Assembly: GCA_030645815.1 (NCBI GenBank)
Contig: JAUSMW010000034.1
Location: 1-41,149, forward strand
From: Candidatus Saccharimonadota bacterium
GTDB taxonomy: Bacteria; Patescibacteriota; Saccharimonadia; Saccharimonadales; Saccharimonadaceae
Direction: 5' to 3'
Length of the DNA stretch: 41,149 nt
Shown one piece after another: positions 6,940 to 14,158 of this stretch. Positions within the stretch are counted from its first letter, which is position 1; every line of letters starts with the position of its first letter. Position numbers and translations under genes: made by a program. The notes under the pieces were generated by a model, which did no database searches, was not told where the DNA came from, and was given only the letters and a program-made list of their open reading frames with translations.

Positions 6940-7998
6940 ATGAAAGTTTTTGTTGACGCACGCTGGACCCGCACTGATTATCACGACGGAGTGAGTCGCT
7001 ATGGCGCTAGCTTGATAACAGAGCTCAACAAAATCCAGCCAATTACCGTCCTGATACACGACAAAAAACAACTCAAATTTTTGCCCAAAAACATTCAATT
7101 CGAACTGATAAACCATCCCGTTTCGATTCGCGAGCTTGGCCTACCGAGAAAACTCAACGAACTCGGCGCTGACATCGTCTTTAGCCCTCTACAATACATG
7201 GGTATATGGGGTAAAAAGTACAAACTGGTTCTGACTGTGCACGACTTGATATATTATCGCCATCCAAAACCACCTTCATATTTAACTTGGCCAGTGCGGC
7301 TTGTATGGCGATTGTTTCACGTCGCGTTTTGGCCACAACGACTGTTACTCAACAGGGCCGATGCTGTTATCACAGTTAGCGAGACCTCAAAGAAATACAT
7401 AATACAACACAATATCACAAAGCGGCCGGTTAGCGTCGTGTACAACGCGCCTAGCCAACTACATGTTCGCTTGCAAAAACCAACAAAAAGACTAGTATAC
7501 ATGGGCTCATTCATGCCATACAAAAATGTTGAGTTGTTGATTGCAGCCATGGAATACCTACCAGACTACGAATTGTGTTTGCTATCTAGAATCTCACCGG
7601 CTCGAGAGAAGGAGCTAGTTACACACGCACCAAAAGACGCTCAAATATCGTTCTATGGTGGTGTGACCGACAAACAATACGCCGACGCTCTAGGGCAGTG
7701 TCATGCACTTGTCACAGCCAGTCTCGAGGAAGGCTTTGGATTGCCACTCATCGAAGCAATGCAAGAAGGTGTGCCAGTTATATGCAGCGACATAGATATA
7801 TTTCACGAAGTAGCAGGCGATGCAGGATTGTACTTTGACCCAAACGCACCGCAAGATTTCGCGGAGAAAGTACATCAGCTGGAAAAGAAAAAAACCAGAG
7901 ATAACCTAGTCAAATTAGGCAAATCTCAGGCTCAAAAATTCACCTGGCAAAAATCAGCAAAAGTACTAGTAAAAACCATCAAAGACATTGGTAGGTAA
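6940..7998 (+). CDS. GT4 glycosyltransferase, mannosyltransferase B-like
   Basis: This 352-residue GT4 protein begins MKVFVDARWTR with the YHDGVSRYG glycine loop of this family. It carries the VHDLIYY motif, a SETSKK helix and, in the donor domain, MGSFMPYKNVELLI and the EX7E signature EEGFGLPLIEAMQEG. An upstream in-frame ATG at 6919 overlaps the promoter, so the ATG at 6940 is chosen; it is 6 nt after the -10 box, implying a leaderless mRNA. The donor block resembles GDP-mannose-type enzymes of O-antigen and capsule loci, but the sugar cannot be told from sequence. It belongs with the three neighbouring glycosyltransferases. Confidence 0.87.
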   Translation: MKVFVDARWTRTDYHDGVSRYGASLITELNKIQPITVLIHDKKQLKFLPKNIQFELINHPVSIRELGLPRKLNELGADIVFSPLQYMGIWGKKYKLVLTVHDLIYYRHPKPPSYLTWPVRLVWRLFHVAFWPQRLLLNRADAVITVSETSKKYIIQHNITKRPVSVVYNAPSQLHVRLQKPTKRLVYMGSFMPYKNVELLIAAMEYLPDYELCLLSRISPAREKELVTHAPKDAQISFYGGVTDKQYADALGQCHALVTASLEEGFGLPLIEAMQEGVPVICSDIDIFHEVAGDAGLYFDPNAPQDFAEKVHQLEKKKTRDNLVKLGKSQAQKFTWQKSAKVLVKTIKDIGR

Positions 7999-8016
7999 CG
8001 AAATTTTATATACACT

Positions 8017-8044
8017 TTGCAAAATATTTAATATGTGTCATAAT
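8017..8044 (+). promoter_or_regulatory. Putative promoter for the hexapeptide-repeat gene
   Basis: TTGCAA (8017-8022), a 16-nt spacer and CATAAT (8039-8044) predict a start near 8051 and a leader of about 34 nt containing a Shine-Dalgarno. Confidence 0.45.
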
Positions 8045-8084
8045 TTATAGCGTACTTTGTCAAACATCGAGCAATAGGAGCTCT

Positions 8085-8438
8085 ATGCCACGAGATAACT
8101 TCGATTCAACAACTGAGTTCGAAGCAGTCGAACGCAAAAAACTGCTCAAGCCCGGCTATCGCTGGCTCACCAATCCCAACGGTTCCAGAGGTAGTGCAAG
8201 GATTGACAGAAGGGCCGAGCTAGGCCCTGATGTGACTATCGGTGAAAGTGTTTTTATCGGTGAAGGTGTAACTGTAGGTGAAGGCGCCATCATCGGTGAC
8301 GGCGTCAACATCTACAGAAATGCAACAATTGGTAAGCGTGCCGAAATCGGCAATAACGCCATCATCAAGTCCGACGCCACAGTCGAAGACGACGAGAAAG
8401 TCCTGGCCGGAGCGATGGTCTCCCCAAAAGAAGCCTGA
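8085..8438 (+). CDS. Short left-handed beta-helix (hexapeptide repeat) protein
   Basis: This 117-residue protein has a C-terminal half made of isoleucine/valine-spaced hexapeptides (for example VTIGES, VFIGEG, VTVGEG, AIIGDG, ATIGKR, AEIGNN, AIIKSD). These form the left-handed beta-helix of acyltransferases and sugar-nucleotide enzymes. The first ~45 residues (ERKKLLKPGYRWL...) are not recognised. It is far shorter than LpxA- or GlmU-type enzymes and has no obvious catalytic histidine loop, so it may be a structural or carbonic-anhydrase-like minimal helix rather than an acetyltransferase. The start at 8085 has a Shine-Dalgarno AGGAG. It ends before a 16-bp inverted repeat. Confidence 0.8.
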   Translation: MPRDNFDSTTEFEAVERKKLLKPGYRWLTNPNGSRGSARIDRRAELGPDVTIGESVFIGEGVTVGEGAIIGDGVNIYRNATIGKRAEIGNNAIIKSDATVEDDEKVLAGAMVSPKEA

Positions 8439-8457
8439 CGAACAAGTACATGCGCAA

Positions 8458-8521
8458 CCTGCGAATATGATGCGTCTCTACCCAGAGATAGCATCATATT
8501 CGCAGGAAGCGCTATTTTTTT
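8458..8521 (+). terminator. 16-bp stem-loop with downstream T tract
   Basis: CCTGCGAATATGATGC (8458-8473) pairs perfectly with 8491-8506. The loop itself contains a TCTCT/AGAGA stem. Seven T follow at 8515-8521, 8 nt after the stem, which is further than usual for an intrinsic terminator. The stem may also protect the mRNA 3' end. Confidence 0.65.
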
Positions 8522-8539
8522 GCACAAACATCGCTTAGT

Positions 8540-8568
8540 TTGACATATTAGATATTTTAGATTATAAT
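8540..8568 (+). promoter_or_regulatory. Perfect consensus sigma-70 promoter
   Basis: TTGACA (8540-8545), exactly 17 nt, then TATAAT (8563-8568). It drives the 100-residue membrane protein with a leader of about 35 nt. Confidence 0.85.
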
Positions 8569-8609
8569 ATACAAAGTTCACTTCTACAATCTACCGGAAT
8601 GGAGAAAAG

Positions 8610-8912
8610 ATGGACGTACTTTTGTCGGCTGTGTTTGTGGTTCTGCTTGTTGTAGCCGTCGCATTTTGCATCTACAACCTCTCGTACTACACGTACCTCG
8701 AGGTAGCAACAGGTGTGCAAAAGTGGCCGCTTCGATTTTTCGGCTTCTCGAACCTTGTAGGACTAACATCTGGAGTGCTTGCCTTGAGACTCTTTGTGAG
8801 CCCAGCAGGAAACCCCATGGTTCTGCAAATAGCGATGCTGCTTGCTAGCTTCGCTGTAGCTGTCACATCTTTTTACTACATGTACAACGTACAAAAAAGA
8901 TATGAAGGCTGA
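8610..8912 (+). CDS. Small three-helix membrane protein, unknown function
   Basis: This 100-residue protein has about three hydrophobic segments: roughly residues 3-24 (LLSAVFVVLLVVAVAFCIYN), 43-62 and 70-93. A positively charged QKRYEG tail ends it. No family is recognised. It starts at an ATG preceded by GGAG and sits alone behind a perfect consensus promoter, so it should be abundant. A GC-rich terminator follows. Its size, architecture and expression signals resemble the 99-residue membrane protein encoded at 38296-38595, but the sequences are not clearly homologous. Confidence 0.75.
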   Translation: MDVLLSAVFVVLLVVAVAFCIYNLSYYTYLEVATGVQKWPLRFFGFSNLVGLTSGVLALRLFVSPAGNPMVLQIAMLLASFAVAVTSFYYMYNVQKRYEG

Positions 8913-8932
8913 CACCACACAACATCAAGAGT

Positions 8933-8961
8933 AGCGCTCCCTTAAATGGGGGCGCTTTTTC
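8933..8961 (+). terminator. Intrinsic terminator
   Basis: AGCGCTCCC (8933-8941) and GGGGGCGCT (8948-8956) flank a 6-nt loop, followed by a T run. It ends the small membrane protein transcript just before the smpB promoter. Confidence 0.85.
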
Positions 8962-8984
8962 TATCTGTAAAACAGATATTACGC

Positions 8985-8990
8985 TACAAT
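8985..8990 (+). promoter_or_regulatory. -10 element of smpB, leaderless arrangement
   Basis: TACAAT lies 7 nt before the ATG at 8998. An in-frame ATG at 8989 overlaps the box and so cannot be in the transcript. Confidence 0.6.
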
Positions 8991-8997
8991 GGAGCTT

Positions 8998-9474
8998 ATG
9001 AGTAAAAAGCCCAAATCATCTGACAAATCGATCTCGAACCGCCGAGCACGGTTTGATTACGAATTGGGCCAAGACCTAGTGGTTGGTATCGTACTGACCG
9101 GGCCAGAAGTCCGCGCAGCGAGGGATGGCCATGTGCAACTAAAAGGGTCATTCGTATCAGTGATAAACAACGAGCTACTACTCAACAACACAAGCTTTAG
9201 TCTACGCCTCAACAACAAGGGCGAAACAAACGCTCGGACCGTCGACACATCGCATCGAAAACTACTAGCGCACCGCAAACAAATCGACGAATTTATAGCT
9301 AAAAAGAAAGCCGGCATGACAATCGTACCGACAAAGCTACTAACCAATGGTCGCCACATCAAAGTCGTGATAGCATTGGGCAAGGGCAAAAAGAACTATG
9401 ACAAGCGAGAGACTATAAAACGTCGTGACATCGATCGAGATACGCGGCGATACACAAAAAATAATACCAAATAA
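8998..9474 (+). CDS. smpB: SsrA-binding protein SmpB
   Basis: This 158-residue partner of tmRNA works in trans-translation: it delivers tmRNA to ribosomes stalled on truncated mRNA. Family landmarks are visible in order: NRRARFDYEL near the N-terminus, GIVLTGPEVRAAR, the core HRKLLAHRKQID, VPTKLLTNGRHIKV, and the highly conserved GKGKKNYDKRETIKRRD before a basic tail. Its length matches the family. The ATG at 8998 is preferred to the one at 8989 because the latter lies inside the -10 box. No tmRNA gene could be seen in this window. A hairpin terminator follows directly. Confidence 0.95.
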   Translation: MSKKPKSSDKSISNRRARFDYELGQDLVVGIVLTGPEVRAARDGHVQLKGSFVSVINNELLLNNTSFSLRLNNKGETNARTVDTSHRKLLAHRKQIDEFIAKKKAGMTIVPTKLLTNGRHIKVVIALGKGKKNYDKRETIKRRDIDRDTRRYTKNNTK

Positions 9475-9477
9475 AAA

Positions 9478-9511
9478 TGCCGAGATACGCTCTCGGCAGG
9501 CGCTGTTTTTT
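9478..9511 (+). terminator. Intrinsic terminator after smpB
   Basis: TGCCGAGA (9478-9485) pairs with TCTCGGCA (9491-9498) around a 5-nt loop, and a T run follows at 9506-9511. Confidence 0.75.
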
Positions 9512-9534
9512 GCAGAAACAGTAACTGTTTGTGG

Positions 9535-10383
9535 TTATTGACTGAACAACTCGCGAACTTCTGCTGCGAACCCTTCGGTCAACTGACGTGATTCGTGCAA
9601 AGCACGTGGGTAGACGCATGCTCTTGCCGCAGCATCTTTCCACGACTCGTTTTGTTCGAGCACAACCGGCGGATACCGAAAGTGTTCAAACTTGGTCGAG
9701 AACGGTCGGGTGACAACAACTTTCTTGCCAAGCATCGTCGCCCATAGGGCACCGTGGTAGGTGCTGGTTAGCACCACCTCGGCGGAACCGAGAAATGCGA
9801 TAACTTCGTACACCGCTTTCTGCTTGGCATTCGACGACCTAAACCGTCGGTTGTTGTTCATCTGCGGCAATTTTTTATCCCCGTCTTTCCAGGGAAATTG
9901 CCAGTTGTCATACACCACTGCCTTTTGCTCGATGTCGTAGTTCCGCGTGAGCGCTGACATCATGACGCTTGGACAGGGGACGTAACGAGCCTCGGCAAGC
10001 CCTGCATCGCGAAGGCCGACCAACGCAAATCGGTCGAGCTCCTTTAGCAAGGCGTATAGATCATGCGGTTGATCTGCCGGCTCCTCGAGGTGAGTGTTAA
10101 AACCCGCCCCCCAGATTACCGACAAGGACAAGTCCGTTTGCTCCAGAACTCGCTCGAAGCCCCGGCGGAACAAAGCTAGCTCTGTTCCAATCAGGCCTCC
10201 GCCGCCAACAATAACGTTGTGGCTCTTCAGGCTGGGAGTCGGAATAATCCGCGCACCCAGCCTATCCAGCTGAACCCTTCGAGCATTCGCCAACCAGGGA
10301 AAATACAGCGACGGATCGCTGGCAAAGTCTCCCAGGTTTCCATTAAATGGGTCTAGGCGGTTGCTCACAATTAAAGTGCGCAC
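9535..10383 (-). CDS. Polysaccharide pyruvyl transferase family protein
   Basis: This 282-residue protein of the WcaK/CsaB family normally transfers pyruvate from phosphoenolpyruvate onto envelope sugars. Visible features are an N-terminal glycine-rich GGGGLIG (VIVGGGGLIGTE), a central GLRDAG segment, and the C-terminal STYHGALWATMLGKKVV block, which matches the conserved SxRxHxxI...G region of the family. The start is GTG at 10383, with AGGAGG just 4 nt upstream and a promoter further up; an ATG in another frame stops at once. Codon use is visibly richer in G/C than that of the neighbouring core genes. It may modify the glycan made by the 2.5-8 kb cluster. The family call is good, the substrate unknown. 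Confidence 0.8.
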   Translation of the reverse strand: MRTLIVSNRLDPFNGNLGDFASDPSLYFPWLANARRVQLDRLGARIIPTPSLKSHNVIVGGGGLIGTELALFRRGFERVLEQTDLSLSVIWGAGFNTHLEEPADQPHDLYALLKELDRFALVGLRDAGLAEARYVPCPSVMMSALTRNYDIEQKAVVYDNWQFPWKDGDKKLPQMNNNRRFRSSNAKQKAVYEVIAFLGSAEVVLTSTYHGALWATMLGKKVVVTRPFSTKFEHFRYPPVVLEQNESWKDAAARACVYPRALHESRQLTEGFAAEVRELFSQ

Positions 10384-10426
10384 ATCTCCTCCTATAAGGA
10401 AAACCTTCGTTTTTATGTGTGACTAT

Positions 10427-10455
10427 ATAATACCATACTAATGCAATATACGCAA
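10427..10455 (-). promoter_or_regulatory. Promoter for the pyruvyltransferase gene
   Basis: On the minus strand, TTGCGT (10455 to 10450), a 17-nt spacer and TATTAT (10432 to 10427) precede a leader of about 37 nt with a Shine-Dalgarno. Confidence 0.55.
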
Positions 10456-10539
10456 TTGTACCTCAATCTTCAATTTTTTTGAAAACTAGGGTACTACCAG
10501 GTTTTTTTCGAGAAAACCTGTAAAAACTCTTGTCCTTGC

Positions 10540-11109
10540 TCAGTGTCTGTCTCCTGATGTGCGCTGTTGGGCACTCATCTCGGCCGGAATTGTGTCCGGA
10601 ACAGAACGTGACGGTGCGATGTTGTAGCGCACGTTGAGAAGCACACAAGCCACGCCGATAAGAGTGACCACAAAGACCGAAGTCATCATGTGTGCGACAC
10701 TGCCAGTTTCACCAAAGTTGAACTGCCCCTCGCCGATGATGATGTTGCCGACTAGGAAGGCCGCTCCCGGAGCGAGAGCGTACTGCCACGACTTCATGAC
10801 AACCGCCAGTAATACCAGCGCGGCGATTCCAATCAGCAGAGCCCAGGTCAATACCTGGAGGACGCTGTTCGACAAGTGAATGAAGGAAGTTGCGTCATGA
10901 TTAATGACACGCCCCGTGTACTCCTGGCTCGCGGGACCTCCGCCCAGGTCGATAGTTGGCTGCGCGAGGCCTGCGTTGGTCGCAGTCTCTTTGCCGATTC
11001 GGCCGAGGGTTGTGTTGTTCGCGTAGCCCTGCACGTTCCAGGCCAAAAGGCCAAAAGCGATGAGAGCCAGCTCTGCAACATAACCGTAGATTTTCTTGGT
11101 TGATGTCAT
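10540..11109 (-). CDS. Four-helix membrane protein, unknown function
   Basis: This 189-residue protein has a first hydrophobic helix at about residues 8-28 and an exported, Gly/Asn/Thr-rich segment (about 29-75). Three further helices follow (about 82-105, 110-128, 138-160), then a hydrophilic tail of about 28 residues. No family is recognised. The ATG at 11109 has a good AAGGAG site. A strong minus-strand promoter (11170-11198) lies about 50 nt upstream of the leader. Codon use is G/C-rich like that of the pyruvyltransferase next door, which has its own promoter. The 156-nt gap between the two genes holds that promoter and a CAGGTTT/AAACCTG hairpin (10498-10520). Confidence 0.75.
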   Translation of the reverse strand: MTSTKKIYGYVAELALIAFGLLAWNVQGYANNTTLGRIGKETATNAGLAQPTIDLGGGPASQEYTGRVINHDATSFIHLSNSVLQVLTWALLIGIAALVLLAVVMKSWQYALAPGAAFLVGNIIIGEGQFNFGETGSVAHMMTSVFVVTLIGVACVLLNVRYNIAPSRSVPDTIPAEMSAQQRTSGDRH

Positions 11110-11169
11110 TACATCTCCTTGATAGGATTGAACGAAAAGGACGAGCTTATTCTACTAAGCTTGACGTAT

Positions 11170-11198
11170 ATTGTAGCACTATTTTAGTATTTAGTCAA
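11170..11198 (-). promoter_or_regulatory. Promoter for the 189-residue membrane protein
   Basis: On the minus strand, TTGACT (11198 to 11193), 17 nt, TACAAT (11175 to 11170). The leader contains a small AGCTTA/TAAGCT hairpin before the Shine-Dalgarno. Confidence 0.7.
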
Positions 11199-11223
11199 TA
11201 TATTATGTAATCTAAACTTGCTA

Positions 11224-11252
11224 TTGACAAAGTTCTCTTGGTTCTGTAGAAT
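11224..11252 (+). promoter_or_regulatory. Promoter for the 11259-11607 RNA
   Basis: TTGACA (11224-11229), 17 nt, TAGAAT (11247-11252). The predicted start is near 11259, and no good ORF follows for about 350 nt. Confidence 0.75.
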
Positions 11253-11258
11253 TGCCTT

Positions 11259-11607
11259 CAGTTGTCCTGGCAGTAAAAGGATGACTAGATGTTGATACAG
11301 GAATACACAGATGTTCTTTAATCCGTCTAACTGGCAAACCGTCTCTGAACGGAACCCACATCCACTAGCTAGCTCACCGCAGGGGCCACAGAGTTAAAAA
11401 CCTCATCATGTGAACCACCCCCGGTCTGTAAACTACTGGATGCCAATGTAAAGAGGCAACAAAATTGCCGTCTCACCTCAGAACTCATAGCCCGGCATCA
11501 TGGCAGACCATGACCCGCGCAACAACATGCAACGCCCAACAGCAGCGCATAGAGAATCTGGAGTGAGACGGCAACGCCACACCACCCCCGTCGCAAGGCG
11601 GGGTTTT
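11259..11607 (+). ncRNA. Orphan structured RNA of about 350 nt
   Basis: This gene-free stretch has a consensus promoter and a terminator. Visible stems are AGTTGTCCT with AGGATGACT (9 bp with two G-U pairs, near 11270-11296) and CCGT/ACGG (near 11340). A TCATGG/CCATGA hairpin (near 11509-11522) sits inside a long closing helix, TTGCCGTCTCAC (11465-11476) with 11563-11574, 12 bp perfect and enclosing 86 nt. The terminator is CCCCGTC-GCAA-GGCGGGG (11586-11603) plus TTTT. No RNase P core, tmRNA T-arm or SRP tetraloop region could be found. The family is not recognised. It could instead be a very long 5' leader of the gene at 11655, but that gene has its own promoter after the terminator. Confidence 0.65.
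11586..11607 (+). terminator. Terminator of the 11.3-kb RNA
   Basis: A 7-bp GC-rich stem with a GCAA tetraloop (11586-11603) is followed by four T. Confidence 0.65.
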
Positions 11608-11610
11608 AAC

Positions 11611-11639
11611 TTGTAAATATTTATTAAATAGTTTATAGT
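11611..11639 (+). promoter_or_regulatory. Promoter for the transglutaminase-like gene
   Basis: TTGTAA (11611-11616), 17 nt, TATAGT (11634-11639). The transcript would start about 9 nt before the ATG. Confidence 0.55.
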
Positions 11640-11654
11640 ATATGAACTAACCTT

Positions 11655-13346
11655 ATGAAATCAGTAGACACAATTCGTAACCTTCGGCAAGAAACTGTCG
11701 ATTCAGAACCCCAACTAGAAGAGTTGATTGATTTAACTGCTGAAATCATGCTGAGTCCAGCTGGACGTGCGAAAATTGCTGCAACTAATGCCACTGATCC
11801 TGAATACCCTCAATACGTTGACAATGCATGGCTAACGCAATATCGCACAGGCGATCCTGGCGACAAAAAGAAACGTTTACCTCCTATAGAGTTAAAAAAT
11901 ATTCAAATAAATTCTGCGACCGCAAGACGTATTGAGCTACTGGGTGAAACTATATTAGAAGAAGCTTTTGAATGCTTGGGCGAATCGGCTGTTGAAATAC
12001 TAGAAGAATTTAAAAAATGTAAAGATGATGAAACCGATAAAAAAGCCTTGCTGTGTAACAGTATTTTGTACTTAATAGAAGATTTTAGCGAGAAAGCGAC
12101 CTTCGCATTTAAAGAAGAGGACGAAGTAGAAGACTACTCGCCGATGAGACTTTCCCCGAACCTTATAGGTAAATTGCCTAACCCTGAGTTAAATCCTACG
12201 TGCCTTGGGCAATCAATCTTGGCAGCAAGCTTCTTTCATAAAGCAGGTGTACCAATGCTGCATAGTGGTGTGGTCATATCAAAAACTGATAATGAGCTCA
12301 CAAGCCAATCGACAATCATAAGAGACTTGCTCGAGTATGTGGAAAAAAACAATTTAAACATATCACCAAACTTTCGATACCGCATAGCAGAGATGCATGA
12401 CGAAAACGCAAAGAAACTTTCAGACCATAGAGGTTTCCACGCGGCAGTATATGCTCAGCTTGGTCAGGAATCATGGATTCAACTGGACCCAAATTATGGA
12501 TGTGCCCTCATAGAAGGTGGTGTAGCAATGTTCCTCGAAGATTCATATAAAAAACTCAACGAGCACCAGGTAGTAGGCGCCGAAGACCATATCTATCTAG
12601 GGGGTAATGTTGAGGATGTAGGGCTTTTTATTGCGAGAGGGATACCTGATATTATGCCTAGTATTGACGAACTTGAACAAATTCTCATGAATTGTCCTCC
12701 AGAAGAAATGTACAGCTATATCCTTGCAGAGGTTTTTAAACCTTTCTTGTTCAAAGGTGTAAATACCAGCACTGATAAAGCGATATTAAAAATAGAGCGG
12801 GATGTAAAAATGTTATTAGATATCATAGGTGGTGGATATGGGTATTTACAAGAGAGAATATCTGAAGTCGTTAGAAACTCATTTGTAAATTCGGATTATT
12901 CCCCAGATATGCTGATGGGCTTCAAACGTTTTCAAAGTGATGCAGAATTTAGACAAAGGCGATTGGCGGATTTGCAAATCGCACCTATGATTCTAGCTAT
13001 TCAAATCCAGTCGGACTTTGTTGATGCAAAAACCAAGCGATTTAATAGCGGAGGCCTTGGGCACACTTTCGTTGACGCAGGACTTCCGGCCTACAGGATA
13101 GGTATGAGTGTTATGAGCGACGTTGCAGTGCATTACGGCGACGAACTACCTCTCAGCACATGGCTAGGTTATTGGCCTAGTAAAGTTAGTTTATTTGAGC
13201 ACAGAGATCAAGCGCTTACAGATTCCCAAAAATCACTTAGAAAAGCTGCTGCACATTATGCATTGAAGGGTAGTCGTACCTTGACGAATCAGTCTGCAAT
13301 TGGTATAATCGAGAGCATTCTGACAGATTCCTACCAAGGAGAATAG
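11655..13346 (+). CDS. Transglutaminase-like cysteine protein, 563 residues
   Basis: I know no named family for the whole protein. The middle carries the Cys-His-Asp pattern of the transglutaminase/papain-like fold: C183 in NPTCLGQSILAASFFHKAGVP, H262 in RGFHAAVYAQLG, and D278 in WIQLDPNYG. The spacing and the xDPxxG ending match bacterial transglutaminase-core domains, which act as peptidases, amidases or cross-linkers. The N-terminal ~175 residues are acidic and helical. The C-terminal ~270 residues are also mostly helical and contain no known motif. There is no signal peptide, so it should be cytoplasmic. It is followed, with no gap after its stop, by a 56-residue basic peptide gene preceded by AAGGAG, which suggests a functional pair. 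The catalytic call is inferred from motifs only. Confidence 0.7.
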   Translation: MKSVDTIRNLRQETVDSEPQLEELIDLTAEIMLSPAGRAKIAATNATDPEYPQYVDNAWLTQYRTGDPGDKKKRLPPIELKNIQINSATARRIELLGETILEEAFECLGESAVEILEEFKKCKDDETDKKALLCNSILYLIEDFSEKATFAFKEEDEVEDYSPMRLSPNLIGKLPNPELNPTCLGQSILAASFFHKAGVPMLHSGVVISKTDNELTSQSTIIRDLLEYVEKNNLNISPNFRYRIAEMHDENAKKLSDHRGFHAAVYAQLGQESWIQLDPNYGCALIEGGVAMFLEDSYKKLNEHQVVGAEDHIYLGGNVEDVGLFIARGIPDIMPSIDELEQILMNCPPEEMYSYILAEVFKPFLFKGVNTSTDKAILKIERDVKMLLDIIGGGYGYLQERISEVVRNSFVNSDYSPDMLMGFKRFQSDAEFRQRRLADLQIAPMILAIQIQSDFVDAKTKRFNSGGLGHTFVDAGLPAYRIGMSVMSDVAVHYGDELPLSTWLGYWPSKVSLFEHRDQALTDSQKSLRKAAAHYALKGSRTLTNQSAIGIIESILTDSYQGE

Positions 13347-13517
13347 ATGCCAACAGTAGAACCCGGCAAGCTGTCTGAGCTCATGGACAAAGCAGAGCTT
13401 GGGAGTCGTAGTCGCAAGAAGCTCCAGAAAGCAAATGGAGAAGAACCGGCCAAGAAGGAAAAGCCGGCACGCGGGCACGGCTGTGCAACACCCACCGCGG
13501 GGCCAGCTCGTATCTGA
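13347..13517 (+). CDS. 56-residue basic peptide encoded behind the transglutaminase-like gene
   Basis: The ATG at 13347 follows directly on the upstream stop and is preceded by AAGGAG (13337-13342). The peptide is strongly basic in its middle (RSRKKLQKANGEEPAKKEKPARG) and ends GHGCATPTAGPARI with a single cysteine. Codon use is G/C-rich, unlike the A/T-rich upstream gene. Two strong hairpins follow at once. It has no hydrophobic segment and no known family. It might be a substrate, inhibitor or small RNA-binding protein linked to the upstream enzyme; that link rests only on position. It could also be a chance ORF, but the ribosome site and tight junction favour a real gene. Confidence 0.6.
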   Translation: MPTVEPGKLSELMDKAELGSRSRKKLQKANGEEPAKKEKPARGHGCATPTAGPARI

Positions 13518-13525
13518 GATGTCAG

Positions 13526-13589
13526 GGCGGGTCATCATATAAAAGTGATGACCCGCCACCCGCGCTACATACGTAGCGTGGGATTTTTT
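13526..13589 (+). terminator. Tandem hairpins with T tract
   Basis: Hairpin 1: GGCGGGTCATCA (13526-13537) with 13546-13557, 12 bp. Hairpin 2: CCCGCGCTAC (13559-13568) with GTAGCGTGGG (13573-13582), followed by six T. The second is a canonical terminator. Confidence 0.85.
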
Positions 13590-13593
13590 CTTT

Positions 13594-14121
13594 TTATGAC
13601 CTTATTTCTTGTACGCCGTCATCTGTTATTTTGATGATTTTAGATGGTGTTTTGTCAGATGAATCACCGCCATCCTCGTAAAAATCAACTGCATCAACAA
13701 AATATTGCTTTGCCTGTTCGATAGTTGTAGCTGGCGGTTGAGACTCAATATTGGCGCTAGAAGTTGCCAAAGGACCAGTTTGCTCTAGCAAAGATATCAG
13801 GCGCTCATCGTCCGGGATGCGAAAAGGGAGGCTACCAAGCCCTTTATGTGCATAATCGAGCCCACTCACCGGTAACACTATACTAACTGGACCAGGCCAA
13901 TACTTTTCGGCTCTATTTAATAATTTCTTGTCAACAATACCATCCAGTTGATCAGTTGACGCAATCAACACAGTACCAACAGGTTTTTGAGGGTTACGGT
14001 GTTTTACCTGATACATTCGCTCGATAGCAGTAGAAGACAACAAACGACCAACCACACCATACACAGTGTCGGTCGCAAGCACGCCTACGCCATCATTTTG
14101 CAAAGTCTCAATAATATTCAT
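13594..14121 (-). CDS. tsaC: Threonylcarbamoyl-AMP synthase (Sua5/YciO/YrdC family)
   Basis: This 175-residue enzyme makes threonylcarbamoyl-AMP from threonine, bicarbonate and ATP, the first step of t6A37 modification of ANN-decoding tRNAs. Family features are the TDTVYGVVGRLLS segment near the N-terminus, the KHRNPQKPVGTVL block that binds ATP and threonine, YWPGPVSIVL, the PFRIPDD segment, and GPLATSSANIES. The length matches short TsaC forms; there is no C-terminal Sua5 domain. A minus-strand TACAAT (14135 to 14130) sits 8 nt before the ATG, so the mRNA is probably leaderless. It is divergent to xthA, with both -10 boxes inside a 37-nt gap. Confidence 0.92.
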   Translation of the reverse strand: MNIIETLQNDGVGVLATDTVYGVVGRLLSSTAIERMYQVKHRNPQKPVGTVLIASTDQLDGIVDKKLLNRAEKYWPGPVSIVLPVSGLDYAHKGLGSLPFRIPDDERLISLLEQTGPLATSSANIESQPPATTIEQAKQYFVDAVDFYEDGGDSSDKTPSKIIKITDDGVQEIRS

Positions 14122-14129
14122 AAAGATAT

Positions 14130-14151
14130 ATTGTACCGTATCTGTTAAAAT
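14130..14151. promoter_or_regulatory. Divergent leaderless -10 elements for tsaC and xthA
   Basis: Minus TACAAT occupies 14135 to 14130. Plus extended -10 TGTTAAAAT has its hexamer at 14146-14151, with TG at 14143-14144, 7 nt before ATG 14159. Confidence 0.6.
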
Positions 14152-14158
14152 AGAACTA

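Noticed and set aside
11515-11560. Possible tmRNA tag reading frame in the 11.3-kb RNA
   Set aside because: A frame ending NSSA-stop can be read, but no tRNA-like domain, T arm or CCA end surrounds it.
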